Shown piece by piece: positions 25,560-34,865 of a DNA stretch of 64,000 nucleotides. The stretch's first letter is position 1. Each line of letters starts with the position of its first letter. Under the pieces are notes generated by a model. The model ran no database searches. It had not been told where the DNA came from and saw only the letters and a program-made list of their open reading frames with translations. The DNA lies in NCBI GenBank assembly GCA_002297005.1, contig DBIX01000033.1, positions 1 through 64,000 of the forward strand, read 5' to 3'. Origin of the DNA: Cyanobacteria bacterium UBA791. Its GTDB lineage: Bacteria; Cyanobacteriota; Vampirovibrionia; Gastranaerophilales; Gastranaerophilaceae. The position numbers and the translations under genes are program-made.

Positions 25560-26636
25560 ATGAAGATAGCTATTTTAGGTGCAGGTCATGGTGGACTTGC
25601 TATGTCTGCTGATTTAAAATTGATGGGTCACGAAGTAAAATTATCAGCCGTAAAAGAACATTCTCTAAATTTAAAACTTTTAAAAGCTGTTGGAAATATT
25701 ACAGTAAACGGTGTAACAACATTAAAAAAAGGACCTGTTACAACCTCTTCAGACTTTGTTTGTGACAGTACTAGAGAGGCAATAGAATTTGCAGAAATTA
25801 TTTTTGTTAATGTTCCAGCCTTTGCACAAGATTATTACAATGAATGTATCTGTAAATATGGCATAAAAAGTCAACTTGTAGTTTATCCTTGTGGTGGATT
25901 TTCAGCCCTTAATTTTTATAACTATTTAAAAGAACACAATAGAGAAAAAGATTTTATAGTAGGAGAAACTGCCTCTTTCATTTACACAACCAAAATAACA
26001 GCCCCGGCAACTGTTTTAATAAAGAGTATAAAAGATAGCGTTCTATTTTCTTCTACAAGCGAAGAAAATACAAAAAAAGCTTTATCAATTTTGAATAAAA
26101 TTTATCCACAATTCAAACCGGCAGAAAACGTATGGCAAACAAGTTTTAACAATCCAAGTTCTGTATTACATACAATAACAACCTTATTAAACACTAGCAG
26201 AATAGAGCAATTTGGTTCATACAAAAATTCTCATTTTGATATAACACCATCAGTTGCAAGAGTAATGGAGAAAGTTGATGAAGAAAGAATTGAAGTTGCA
26301 AAGCATTTTTATAGCAACCCAATGACAGTAACAGAAATTATGAACTCTTTATATAGTCTTAATTATGATAACGTATATGATGTAATTATGGGAATACAAG
26401 CATATAACGTTCAACATTCTCCAGCAAATATGCAACACCGATATATTTCAGAAGATATTCCTTATAGCTTAGTACCTATCGCAACCTTGGGTAAAAAATT
26501 GGGACTTAAGACTACAAATATGGATTCAATAATTAATCTTGCTTGCATGTGTAACGATGTTGATTATTGGAATGAGGGCAGAAACGCAGATAAAATAGGA
26601 TTTAGAGAAGATAGATTAGCTAAGGAAGTTGCATAA
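25560..26636 (+). CDS. Octopine/nopaline-type (opine) dehydrogenase
   Basis: This 358-residue protein has an N-terminal NAD(P)-binding fold (MKIAILGAGHGGLAMSADL, G-x-G-x-x-G) and a C-terminal opine dehydrogenase domain with the conserved stretch NNPSSVLHTITTLLN. The family condenses an amino acid with a 2-oxo acid reductively; CntM-type members make metallophores such as staphylopine. The downstream MFS gene starts on the base after its stop codon, and a DtxR-family gene follows. Metallophore synthesis is an attractive inference but unproven; a catabolic opine enzyme or an acylated amino-acid pathway are alternatives. Confidence 0.82.
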   Translation: MKIAILGAGHGGLAMSADLKLMGHEVKLSAVKEHSLNLKLLKAVGNITVNGVTTLKKGPVTTSSDFVCDSTREAIEFAEIIFVNVPAFAQDYYNECICKYGIKSQLVVYPCGGFSALNFYNYLKEHNREKDFIVGETASFIYTTKITAPATVLIKSIKDSVLFSSTSEENTKKALSILNKIYPQFKPAENVWQTSFNNPSSVLHTITTLLNTSRIEQFGSYKNSHFDITPSVARVMEKVDEERIEVAKHFYSNPMTVTEIMNSLYSLNYDNVYDVIMGIQAYNVQHSPANMQHRYISEDIPYSLVPIATLGKKLGLKTTNMDSIINLACMCNDVDYWNEGRNADKIGFREDRLAKEVA

Positions 26637-28001
26637 ATGACAAACATTATAAACGACAAAAATAAATATATACTTTTGATGTATACAATTTCGATAGCAT
26701 CTTTTATGGTAAATCTTGATACATACATCGTAAATGTATCCTTACCAACTATTGCAGAGAGCTTTAAAACTGATACTAGCAATATTTCGTGGGTAGTTTT
26801 GTCTTACAACTTAATGGTTGTATCACTACTTCTAATTTTTGGTAAACTCGGTGACAAAATTGGTTTAAAGAAAATGTTCACCTTTGGATTTTTAGTTTTT
26901 ACCGTTAGTTCAATTTTATGTGGGATTTCAAATTCTTTATTAATGCTAATTTTTGCAAGATTTCTTCAAGGTATTGGTGCAAGTATACTTTATGCACTAC
27001 CGCAAGCAATGATTACCAAATACATACCTCAAGAAAAAAGAGGAATGGCATTTGGAATTTTAGCCTCATCAGCGGCACTTGGCATAACTCTAGGTGCACC
27101 AGTAGGTGGATTAATAACAGGAGCTTTAAATTGGCGATGGATATTTTTTATAAACATGCCAGTCGGAATCTTTGCAATATTCCACCTTTTAAAGATATTA
27201 CCAAAAGATTTTTATAACTTCACAAGCAAAAAACCTTTTGATTATATCGGTGCAGTTTTTAGCTTTTTCTCAGCATTATTTTTAACTTTTTATATCAATA
27301 AATTACACACAATGCCAATCACTTCAAAGATTATGACAACTGTTCTTGTTCTTGCAATTATATTTACTACCTTGTTTTGGTTAAGAATGAAAAACTATAA
27401 ATTTGCACTTCTAGACATAAATGTTTTTAAAAATTTATCTTTCGATTTTGCAAATATCGCAATGTTTTTACTTTCAGCTTTTCTTGCTGGAACAAACTTT
27501 TTAATGCCATTCTATTTATATGAAATAAAGAAATTAACAGTTACACAAGTAGGCTTTGTATTTATTTTATATTCAGTAAGTTACTTAATTACAAGCTTAA
27601 TTTCAGGAAAACTATCTTCAAAAATTGAGCCTTATAAATTATGTATTTTTTCAATGCTAGTTTCTACATTGAATATAATATTTTTCATATACAACTCAAC
27701 CTCTGAAAGTCTTTTAACTACGGAATTATTCTTAATAGTTTGTGGTATAAGCTTTTCATTCTTCATTACATCAAATAACAACCTTGTTATGTCTATGGCA
27801 AAGACTTCTAACGCAGGAATGATTGCGGGTATCCATAGAATGACAGGAAGATTAGGAATGTTGTTTGGTGTAGTTGGATTTGAAGCAATATTTTCAATAT
27901 TTTCGTATAATAATCTTTTAGCCTTTCAAATTTCATACGGATTTGGAGCAGTAATATGCGTTTTGGCTCTAGTTTGTTCTATTCCATTTTCTAAAACCTA
28001 A
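26637..28001 (+). CDS. MFS drug/metabolite exporter (DHA2, EmrB/QacA type)
   Basis: This 454-residue protein has about 14 membrane helices. Motifs fit DHA2 exporters: LDTYIVNVSLPTIA in helix 1, GKLGDKIGLKKMF (motif A), and GITLGAPVGGLITGALNWRWIFFINMP (motif C region). It follows the opine dehydrogenase with zero intergenic bases, strongly implying functional linkage, such as export of that enzyme's product. In staphylopine systems an MFS protein (CntE) has this job. Substrate unproven. Confidence 0.9.
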   Translation: MTNIINDKNKYILLMYTISIASFMVNLDTYIVNVSLPTIAESFKTDTSNISWVVLSYNLMVVSLLLIFGKLGDKIGLKKMFTFGFLVFTVSSILCGISNSLLMLIFARFLQGIGASILYALPQAMITKYIPQEKRGMAFGILASSAALGITLGAPVGGLITGALNWRWIFFINMPVGIFAIFHLLKILPKDFYNFTSKKPFDYIGAVFSFFSALFLTFYINKLHTMPITSKIMTTVLVLAIIFTTLFWLRMKNYKFALLDINVFKNLSFDFANIAMFLLSAFLAGTNFLMPFYLYEIKKLTVTQVGFVFILYSVSYLITSLISGKLSSKIEPYKLCIFSMLVSTLNIIFFIYNSTSESLLTTELFLIVCGISFSFFITSNNNLVMSMAKTSNAGMIAGIHRMTGRLGMLFGVVGFEAIFSIFSYNNLLAFQISYGFGAVICVLALVCSIPFSKT

Positions 28002-28052
28002 ACTTGACTTTAAAATTTTGGCTTTGTAAAATAGTCCTTAAAGGACTTTATA

Positions 28053-28436
28053 ATGGAAGAACACAAAATTAGTGCAAGTCTTGAGGACTATATAGAAGCT
28101 ATTCATCAAATTTCAAAAGATAAACAAGTCGTCAAAGCTATTGATTTATCAAAAAGACTTGATGTAAAACGTTCTTCTGTTGCAGAAGCTATTAAAAATT
28201 TAACAAAAAGAGAACTCGTTACTTACGAAGACAACGAACTTAAATTAACAGATAAAGGCTTGGAAATAGCAAAAGAAGTTATTAATAGACATACGACACT
28301 ATACAATTTCTTTGCTAAAGTATTAAATGTTGACCCCGAAGAGGCTCAAATAAATGCTTGCCGTGTTGAACATGTTATAACAGAAAATGCGTTTAAAAAT
28401 TTAACGACTTTTGTAAACAAAAATATTAAAGAATAA
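28053..28436 (+). CDS. DtxR/MntR-family metal-dependent repressor
   Basis: This 127-residue protein has a winged helix (AIDLSKRLDVKRSSVAEAIKNLTKRELV) and the start of the dimerisation/metal domain (DKGLEIAKEVINRHTTLYNFFAKVLNVDPEEAQINACRVEHVI), matching MntR/DtxR with metal ligands expected at C, E and H in ACRVEHV. It lacks the SH3-like C-terminal domain, as MntR does. It lies 51 bp after the exporter gene, probably in the same unit, and may bind the GTTAG-type operator at 24950. Confidence 0.9.
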   Translation: MEEHKISASLEDYIEAIHQISKDKQVVKAIDLSKRLDVKRSSVAEAIKNLTKRELVTYEDNELKLTDKGLEIAKEVINRHTTLYNFFAKVLNVDPEEAQINACRVEHVITENAFKNLTTFVNKNIKE

Positions 28437-28438
28437 AT

Positions 28439-28488
28439 TTCAGAAACAAAATACAACCTAGTCATTTGACTAGGTTGTATTTCTGAAA
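28439..28488. terminator. Bidirectional terminator
   Basis: A very long dyad with AATACAACCTAGTCA / TGACTAGGTTGTATT arms and an outer CAGAAA / TTTCTG extension, between convergent genes. Confidence 0.9.
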
Positions 28489-28511
28489 ACATTATAAGTA
28501 ATTGTGTTAGG

Positions 28512-29066
28512 TTATAGACCGAATTGATTTTTATAAAAACTATTTGAAGCTATTGCGTTAGCGATTGTATTGTTGCTTGGAGTAGATAATCTGTAATTAT
28601 CAGCCAATTTCATTTCTCTTTGAACTAATTTGTCGTTTGAATTAGAAACTCTATCCGCAACTTTCAACCAAGTTTGAACTTCTGTTGTTGTAGCTCTAAC
28701 TTCTTCTTCAAGAGTAGCTTTTGGTAAAACGTGAACGCTTTCATGAGCGATTAAACAAGCTACTGCTTCTTTTGGAGAATTTTTGAATTTTTCATTTATC
28801 AAAATGTAATTTTCACCGTTTTCATCAGTTGAAGCAACTGCATAATGATTAGAATAAGAATAATCAATACTTGATAAATCGTAGAACATAATTTTTATTT
28901 TATTTTTGTCTAATCTTGTGAAAACGTCATTAGAACCAATGTTTTCTAAAACTTCCAAAGCTGCTTTAACTTTGTAGTCATTAGAATATTTAGAAAAATC
29001 AGCCGCTTGAGCTTGACTAACTCCTAAACACAATATGAACATTAATACTAATAATACTTTTTTCAT
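28512..29066 (-). CDS. Secreted HExxH protein (putative minimal metallopeptidase)
   Basis: This 184-residue protein has a Sec signal (MKKVLLVLMFILCLGVSQAQA). The centre holds AHESVHVL, an H-E-x-x-H zinc motif, followed by acidic TLEEEVRATTTEVQTW, where a glutamate could be the third ligand as in gluzincin-type proteins. Such small proteins occur as secreted peptidases or inactive relatives. The start at 29066 was chosen because it begins the signal peptide; 29087 would place extra residues before it. Confidence 0.6.
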   Translation of the reverse strand: MKKVLLVLMFILCLGVSQAQAADFSKYSNDYKVKAALEVLENIGSNDVFTRLDKNKIKIMFYDLSSIDYSYSNHYAVASTDENGENYILINEKFKNSPKEAVACLIAHESVHVLPKATLEEEVRATTTEVQTWLKVADRVSNSNDKLVQREMKLADNYRLSTPSNNTIANAIASNSFYKNQFGL

Positions 29067-29172
29067 TAATTTACGATACCCTGTCATCCTAATCTTTATA
29101 GTTGTTTATTCGGCAGAGCATTTTTCAAACTTGAGTAAATTTAGCCAATTGTAAACAAAGTGTTACAAAACA

Positions 29173-29206
29173 AAAAAAGACTTAGAGAAATCTCTAAGTC
29201 TTTTTT
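29173..29206 (-). terminator. Terminator of the TpsB gene
   Basis: AAAAGACTTAGAGA / TCTCTAAGTCTTTT with a 2-nt loop and T runs on both sides, 17 nt beyond the TpsB stop. Confidence 0.85.
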
Positions 29207-29222
29207 GATATAAATTATATTT

Positions 29223-30998
29223 TTATAATCTTTCTTTTGGTTTCAACAATATTCTATCAATATCAGTATTAACTGAGAAGTAAAAACGCTGATCGTGTTC
29301 GCCATAATACTTATGACCAAGAGGTAAACCCCAACCAAGTTGAACGTAAATATCTTTTGTAATATTGATGTTTGTACCAACCCCTACACTATGAATAAAA
29401 TTTGTTGGATAACCATAAAGTTGTTTATGTTCTCTAACATAACCCCAATCATAAAATACAGCTAATTTAACATTATCTGACCAATGTTTTATTTTTTCAG
29501 GTAAAATCTTTTCTAACCCTGGAATAGGAGTTCTCACTTCTAAAGACCCAGCAACACCATAATCACCTAACAATTCACTAGGTTGATAACCTCTAACTGA
29601 ATATGTACCACCTAAGAACATTTGTTCTGCTGAATATAGAGCTTGTGGAGAATATTGCCCATTAATTCTAAAAATTGCTAAACATTTTTTAGGTAATCTT
29701 TGAACCCTTGCTAAGCTCGCTACAACTTTATAAAAAGAACTTCTTTGAGCACCTTGAATATTTGGACTTGCACCTAAACCATTTGTACCCAAATCAACAC
29801 CTACGTTTGCAATTGTTCTACCTTGAGAATCGTCGAACATACTGTTAACACCAGCTCTTAAAACTCTTAATCTATAATCTGATAAATTTTCTCTAAACAA
29901 ATTACTTTTTGATTTTGAATTAATTGCATCGAATGATACGAAAGCAGCAATATCTTGAGTTGCTGTACTTTTAAGAGGTTGAATAATTTTTATAGAATAA
30001 GTTTCCGCTTCACCCTTAATACCTAAACTTTGGTATGGTCCACCTAGCCTAACATTTGAAAATGAATAATCGAAACCTAATCTTGTACCATATTTACCAA
30101 TAGGAATTTGATAACCGGCAAGTGCACCATTTGATCGTTCTGATAAAATTGCACCACCGTAAAGTCTATCACCAAAACCTAAGAAATTTTCAAAACCTAA
30201 AACGCTTGTAAATCTTTGACGCCCAGTATAATTACGACCGTAATCATCCCAAGTAAGATTTAAACTTATTGGAAATCTATCTTGAACATGTAATTTAATT
30301 TCTGTATCGTGATCTTCGTTTTTCGTAAGAGATGCAGCCGCTTTCATATAAGCTGTATCATTAATATTTTTCATCGCACCTTGCAAATCTCTTGCGTTAA
30401 AAACATTTCCCTCTCTAAGTCCTGGAGCATACATAGCGACATTTTTAAAGAACCAGTCACGTTCCCATTTGTTGCCCTCAACATCTTTAGAAACGACTTT
30501 GCTTTCTTTAATTACAATAACAACTGTTCCATCTTCAATTTCTTGAGCTGGTAAATATGCGTAAGAGGTAAGATAACCTTTTCTTTGATAATAACGGCTA
30601 ACTTTTACAGTTAAATCCATAACATCTTCAAGGTAAATATCTTTTCCAATAAGGTCTTCAGCCAATTTTTCTAACTTAGCACTAGAAACCTTTGTATTAC
30701 CTCTAAAATAAACTTTATTTAATCTAAACTGGGGATTATGAATTAAGTTGGGATCATGTTGAATATTTTTTTCATCTTGTTGTTTTTGTTGTTTGTCCAA
30801 AATATCTTTTAAACGAGTTTCATCCTCAACCGGTTGAATGATTTTTTCCTCAATAAACGAATCCTTTAATTGAAGTTTATTCTCTCTATTTATAACCGCA
30901 GGGTCAGATGGTCTTAGCATTGGGTCTGCCTTAGCCGATGCAAACGACATAGCTAATAACGCACACAATAACCCATTTACGGCAAATTTCAATTTCAT
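29223..30998 (-). CDS. Two-partner secretion outer-membrane transporter (TpsB, FhaC/ShlB family)
   Basis: This 591-residue protein has a Sec signal (about 1-25), a polar Q/K/D-rich helix-linker (about 50-80), POTRA domains (about 85-230: FRLNKVYFRGNTKVSSAKLE, GRY-type YQRKGYLTSYAYLPAQ) and a C-terminal 16-strand barrel with the conserved SVRGY stretch (GGTYSVRGYQPSELLG) of motif 3. TpsB exports a partner exoprotein across the outer membrane. The partner TpsA gene is divergent, starting 223 bp away. This is direct evidence of an outer membrane. Confidence 0.93.
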   Translation of the reverse strand: MKLKFAVNGLLCALLAMSFASAKADPMLRPSDPAVINRENKLQLKDSFIEEKIIQPVEDETRLKDILDKQQKQQDEKNIQHDPNLIHNPQFRLNKVYFRGNTKVSSAKLEKLAEDLIGKDIYLEDVMDLTVKVSRYYQRKGYLTSYAYLPAQEIEDGTVVIVIKESKVVSKDVEGNKWERDWFFKNVAMYAPGLREGNVFNARDLQGAMKNINDTAYMKAAASLTKNEDHDTEIKLHVQDRFPISLNLTWDDYGRNYTGRQRFTSVLGFENFLGFGDRLYGGAILSERSNGALAGYQIPIGKYGTRLGFDYSFSNVRLGGPYQSLGIKGEAETYSIKIIQPLKSTATQDIAAFVSFDAINSKSKSNLFRENLSDYRLRVLRAGVNSMFDDSQGRTIANVGVDLGTNGLGASPNIQGAQRSSFYKVVASLARVQRLPKKCLAIFRINGQYSPQALYSAEQMFLGGTYSVRGYQPSELLGDYGVAGSLEVRTPIPGLEKILPEKIKHWSDNVKLAVFYDWGYVREHKQLYGYPTNFIHSVGVGTNINITKDIYVQLGWGLPLGHKYYGEHDQRFYFSVNTDIDRILLKPKERL

Positions 30999-31221
30999 CT
31001 TCGCTATTCCTCTCCGAAGAAAAGTCTAGCATAAATAGTATTAAATTTTTATATCAATGTTAAAAATTGTAAATATGACAATTTTAAAAAGCAATAAAAA
31101 AATTTTTAGACTTTTTATAATTTTGTAGTATAGTAAATATATAAACAGATTTGGAATATTATATCAAATTTTATATATACATTTAATGTTGAACAACAAG
31201 AAGATTAAGGAATAGTGATTT

Positions 31222-34200
31222 ATGAGAAAAAAAGGAATTAAAACCCATAAAGCCATTGCTTTGTTAATATTAGCTCTTGCGGCTGTAGACTTTACAACAC
31301 CAGTTTTAGCAATGGATACAGTTACATCAGGTAAAGTTTTAGATCAAGTAAACGGTAAGTACGGTGCAGACTTACGTGACGTAACAGGTGCTACCGTTAG
31401 AACAGATTATTCTAATGCATACATCGAAAATACTCAAACAAACAGTATTTTAAATTGGGATAGATTAAATACAGCTCCAAAACAAAGCTTAAATTATATT
31501 ATGAAGGATGGTCAAACATCTTTAAATAATGTAGTTGGTGTTGGACTTTCACAATTTGCTGGTGCTATTAATGCAGAAAAGGGTAGAGTTATCATTTCTA
31601 ACCCAAATGGTATCCTTTTCGAAAACGGTTCTTATGTTAACGCTAACGCTTTAACATTAACAACTCACCAAGCATCTATTGATGCAAACAACCAATTACA
31701 CTTGTACGGTGGAAATAATAACGCATCAATTATTTTTGAAGGTGGCAATTATGCAACTGGCAAAGTAAGATTAAATATTGCTAACGATTTAAATATCGTG
31801 TCAAACAACATTGATATTAATAATGCAGTAATTATGGCGAAAGATACAAGACTTGTAACAGCTGATGGTGTTACATTCTTTGCTATCAATGACACTAACA
31901 AATCTTCAAATTTTAACGTTGCAATTAATAAAAATAATTATATTGATAATGGAAATATCAACATCAATAACTCAACATTCGCTATTAAAGATAAAACAAC
32001 AGGTAAAATTTCTATTCTGTCTAGAGGCGATGTTTCAGTAAAAAATACTGAATTAGATGGTAAAACAGCTATCGACGCTATGGATAGAAATGTTATTAAA
32101 AATAGCAAAACAGAAGTAATTGCTTCAAATACAACAACAGAAGATAGCAAAATTGATGGTTCAAATCTTTCTTTCTGGCAAGATTTATTCAATAAAATTG
32201 AATGCATATTTACGGGCGAAGTTCCTATTACTACTGTTGCTGGTAAAACATATAAAACAACCGAAACAACAACTACAACTACAAAAAATACTTATGATAT
32301 GTTAGCTGGTAGAGGTAACGTAACATTATCAAACATTAAAGCTTATGATGATGTTGATGTAAAAGGTTCTAATATCAATATTTCAAATTCAACATTTAAC
32401 AACGCTTTGAATTTAACTTCAGAAGCATCAAAATTAATTTCTTATGTAAGAGAAGATGTTAAAACTGATATTATTACAAGAGAAGCAGATCAATTTATCG
32501 TTGACAGAGCTACACCACTTTTAGGCTTAGCTTTAGATGGTCACTTCAATTTAGATGAAGTAACTCCAACAACATCAACTTCAACTGTACTTGGTGAAGC
32601 TATTGCATCAGCTACAACAACTAATGCTGGTTCAATCACATTAGATAAAGTAACATCATCAAATACAGTTAAAGCATCAGGTAACACTATTGCAATGTAC
32701 AATTCAACAGTTGATAACTTTGACTTTAAAGCTAACAATGTAAAAGTTCAAAATGTAATTGCAACAGGTAATAAAGTTTCTGAAATCAAAGCTACAAACA
32801 AAGCTGACGTAAGAAACAGCCAATTCAAAACAATTAGAGCTGCAGCTGCAGATATTACATTTACAGATACAGATTTAGTTGATAGTAACTTACAAGCTAC
32901 AAACAATGTTAAATTTAGTAGAACTGATTCTCGTAAATCATATTCAGTTAAAAACTCAACAGTTTCAGCAAAAAATATTGAAGCAAATGATATGAACATT
33001 TCAGATTCATTAATAGTAGCTGACAATAATATTTCTGCTAATAGCTCAAAAGTTTCTAACACAGAAATGAACGCAACTAATAATATTTATGCTCAAAATG
33101 CAAATATTGAAAACTCTGATTTAATTGCATCAAACGACATTATCGTTTCAGGTTCAAAAATTGCAAAATCTAGAGTTAACGCAACTAAGGACGTAAAATT
33201 ACAAGATACAACTTTAAATAATACTAAAGTTACTGGTAGAAAAGGTTTCTTAAGAAATGCTACTTTAGAAAATGGTTCAGATGTAACAGTAGATTATGTA
33301 ACTAATAATTCATACGCAGAAAACGAAACAGTTGAAAATTTAGTAATTAAAAACTCAAAACTTAAATCAAATAAAAATAATATCAACTTAAAAGATACAT
33401 TAATCGAAAACGGTTCTTTAGAAACAGCAAACGGTAAAGACGTAAACATCGATACAAGAAAAGACGTTAAACTTGCTGGAGCAAATATCGGAGGCAACCT
33501 AAATATCACAAGAGCAGGAAACGTAGTTATTTCAAACTCTAAAGAAGCAGGTAACCAATACATTCCAAGCTTAGCAACAAAAGATTCCGTAACAGATTAT
33601 GACAAAACAAAATTCAATGAAAGTTACTTTACAGATATAATTAATGATTACGGTAGCGATTACGGAAAAGGAACAAAACTTTCAGTCATAAAAGGCGATG
33701 TAAACATATCGAACGCAAAAAGTTCATTAATAATAAACTCAATAGTAGGTGGTAATTTAACAACAGAAAATATTTACGTAGGTTCAGATTTAATCAATTC
33801 AATGGTAGTAGGTGATTATAATCCAAACAGAATTGCAACATCAGAAACATCTGTTTATGATTCATTCATCGGTGGTAATTTTGAAAGAAAATACGAAGAT
33901 AAAATCGTTGATAATCCAACAATTTTACCAATAACAAACCCAGAAAAACCAATAAATAATGATAAACCAACAACATTACCAATTACAAATCCGGATAGAC
34001 CGATTAACATCGATAAACCGACAACATTACCGGACACAAGTAAAGATAAACCTGTAAATGTTGATAAGCCAACGACATTACCTGATACAAATCAAGATAA
34101 ACCAGTCGTTAACCCAAAACCAAGTAATTCAAACAATGAAAATTCATCAACAACGAATGTTAATCAAATAAATAACGATAAAGATTCATTAAACTATAAT

Positions 34201-34383
34201 GATGAACATAACAAAAGAAGATTTGGTAACGGTGTTGACACAAGATTCCAAAAAAGATTTTCACCAAGAGGTTTCGCAGCAGAAGAAGAACAAATAAATG
34301 AAATGAAATCTCAAACAAAATCAAGTATCGTTAAAACAGAAGGTAATAAGGTTAAATTTACAAAAAGCTTCCACGCTTATTAA
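31222..34383 (+). CDS. Filamentous haemagglutinin-type exoprotein (TpsA)
   Basis: This 1053-residue protein has a signal sequence (about 1-30) and a TPS secretion domain (about 30-200) with the hallmark N127-P-N-G-I motif and QFAGAINAEKGRVIISNP. A long parallel beta-helix-like body follows, rich in N-x-x-I/V repeats (SNLSF, NNVTLSN style). Residues 899-966 are four 17-residue repeats of the PTTLPDTNxDKPxNxDK type, a proline-rich spacer. The C-terminus is basic (RRFGNGVDTRFQKRF). It should be displayed or released by the divergent TpsB and act in adhesion or contact-dependent competition; no toxin domain is recognisable. Confidence 0.92.
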   Translation: MRKKGIKTHKAIALLILALAAVDFTTPVLAMDTVTSGKVLDQVNGKYGADLRDVTGATVRTDYSNAYIENTQTNSILNWDRLNTAPKQSLNYIMKDGQTSLNNVVGVGLSQFAGAINAEKGRVIISNPNGILFENGSYVNANALTLTTHQASIDANNQLHLYGGNNNASIIFEGGNYATGKVRLNIANDLNIVSNNIDINNAVIMAKDTRLVTADGVTFFAINDTNKSSNFNVAINKNNYIDNGNININNSTFAIKDKTTGKISILSRGDVSVKNTELDGKTAIDAMDRNVIKNSKTEVIASNTTTEDSKIDGSNLSFWQDLFNKIECIFTGEVPITTVAGKTYKTTETTTTTTKNTYDMLAGRGNVTLSNIKAYDDVDVKGSNINISNSTFNNALNLTSEASKLISYVREDVKTDIITREADQFIVDRATPLLGLALDGHFNLDEVTPTTSTSTVLGEAIASATTTNAGSITLDKVTSSNTVKASGNTIAMYNSTVDNFDFKANNVKVQNVIATGNKVSEIKATNKADVRNSQFKTIRAAAADITFTDTDLVDSNLQATNNVKFSRTDSRKSYSVKNSTVSAKNIEANDMNISDSLIVADNNISANSSKVSNTEMNATNNIYAQNANIENSDLIASNDIIVSGSKIAKSRVNATKDVKLQDTTLNNTKVTGRKGFLRNATLENGSDVTVDYVTNNSYAENETVENLVIKNSKLKSNKNNINLKDTLIENGSLETANGKDVNIDTRKDVKLAGANIGGNLNITRAGNVVISNSKEAGNQYIPSLATKDSVTDYDKTKFNESYFTDIINDYGSDYGKGTKLSVIKGDVNISNAKSSLIINSIVGGNLTTENIYVGSDLINSMVVGDYNPNRIATSETSVYDSFIGGNFERKYEDKIVDNPTILPITNPEKPINNDKPTTLPITNPDRPINIDKPTTLPDTSKDKPVNVDKPTTLPDTNQDKPVVNPKPSNSNNENSSTTNVNQINNDKDSLNYNDEHNKRRFGNGVDTRFQKRFSPRGFAAEEEQINEMKSQTKSSIVKTEGNKVKFTKSFHAY
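33916..34119 (+). repeat. Four tandem 51-bp coding repeats
   Basis: Four in-frame units of 17 codons (PTILPITNPEKPINNDK and three variants) inside the TpsA gene. Variation at the DNA level shows they are diverged; such tracts usually change in copy number between strains. Confidence 0.9.
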
Positions 34384-34470
34384 TCGGTAGGACAAACGGT
34401 AGGAAAACAAAATAACAAGGTAGGAAATACTAAAAGGTAGTAGTTAAATATACCAAGTTTAAACAATAAA

Positions 34471-34505
34471 TAAAGAGGGCTAGAAATTTATTCTAGCTCT
34501 CTTTG
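34471..34505 (+). terminator. Terminator of the TpsA gene
   Basis: AAAGAGGGCTAGAA pairs with TTCTAGCTCTCTTT, then TTTT-rich sequence. Confidence 0.8.
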
Positions 34506-34565
34506 TTTTAATATATTTTATCTCTTCTTACATTGTGGAAATTTTCAAGCCTAGATATTTATAAA

Positions 34566-34608
34566 AAAAGAACCACCGAAGTGGTTCTTTTAAAATGGTG
34601 GGCGTTGA
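34566..34608 (-). repeat. Orphan tRNA-Val 3' end plus terminator
   Basis: On the minus strand TCAACGCCCACCA (34596-34608) repeats the last 13 bases of the tRNA-Val gene and is followed by the same hairpin terminator (34566-34592) that follows the intact gene (34738-34764). It is a broken copy: either an integration scar or a decayed tandem tRNA. Confidence 0.7.
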
Positions 34609-34737
34609 TGCTTTAGTCGTTTGCGAGTTTACGAGCATTACGAATAAAGTATGCAAAGCAAACGTAGTAAAATCCGAACATTGTGAGAGATTTTCAAGTT
34701 TGTGTGCTGAGGCGTAGCCGAACAACGCAATAAAAAA

Positions 34738-34764
34738 AGAACCACCGAAGTGGTCCTTTTTAAA
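34738..34764 (-). terminator. Terminator of tRNA-Val
   Basis: Minus strand: a GGACCAC-type arm, loop TTCG, GTGGTTCTT and a long T run, right behind the tRNA CCA. Confidence 0.85.
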
Positions 34765-34840
34765 TGGTGGGCGTTGAGAGGCTCGAACTCCCGACATCTT
34801 CCTTGTAAGGGAAGCGCTCTACCAACTGAGCTAAACGCCC
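34765..34840 (-). tRNA. tRNA-Val(UAC)
   Basis: A 76-nt cloverleaf on the minus strand. The acceptor GGGCGTT pairs with AACGCCC, and the D-arm is GCTCAGTTGGTAGAGC. The anticodon stem CTTCC/GGAAG holds loop CTTACAA (anticodon TAC), and the T-arm carries GTTCGAG. Discriminator A and encoded CCA close the gene. It is the only intact RNA gene seen in the window. Confidence 0.97.
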
Positions 34841-34865
34841 TCACCATATTTAATTGTTTTGTTTT

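Larger units (their letters stand above)
34384..34764. other. Non-coding region with duplicated tRNA-flank sequences
   Basis: No gene is visible. The first part has three GGTAGGA words (34386-34420 region), then a terminator (34471-34505). From about 34530 there are two related units sharing CATTGTG...ATTTTCAAG, a hairpin AAGAACCAC/GTGGTTCTT and the tRNA 3' end TGGTGGGCGTTGA. Unit A occupies about 34532-34608 and unit B 34679-34777, where it merges into the intact tRNA-Val. Confidence 0.7.

Noticed and set aside
24982..28001. A complete staphylopine-type metallophore operon
   Set aside because: No nicotianamine-synthase-like or histidine-racemase gene is present; only the dehydrogenase, exporter and regulator parts fit, so it is reported only as a possible minimal system.
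31938..34037. Several antisense open frames inside the TpsA gene
   Set aside because: They mirror the low-complexity, repeat-rich coding strand and lack ribosome binding sites.
33916..34119. Tandem 51-bp repeats that could look like a CRISPR array
   Set aside because: They are in-frame coding repeats in the TpsA gene, contiguous, diverged and without unique spacers.
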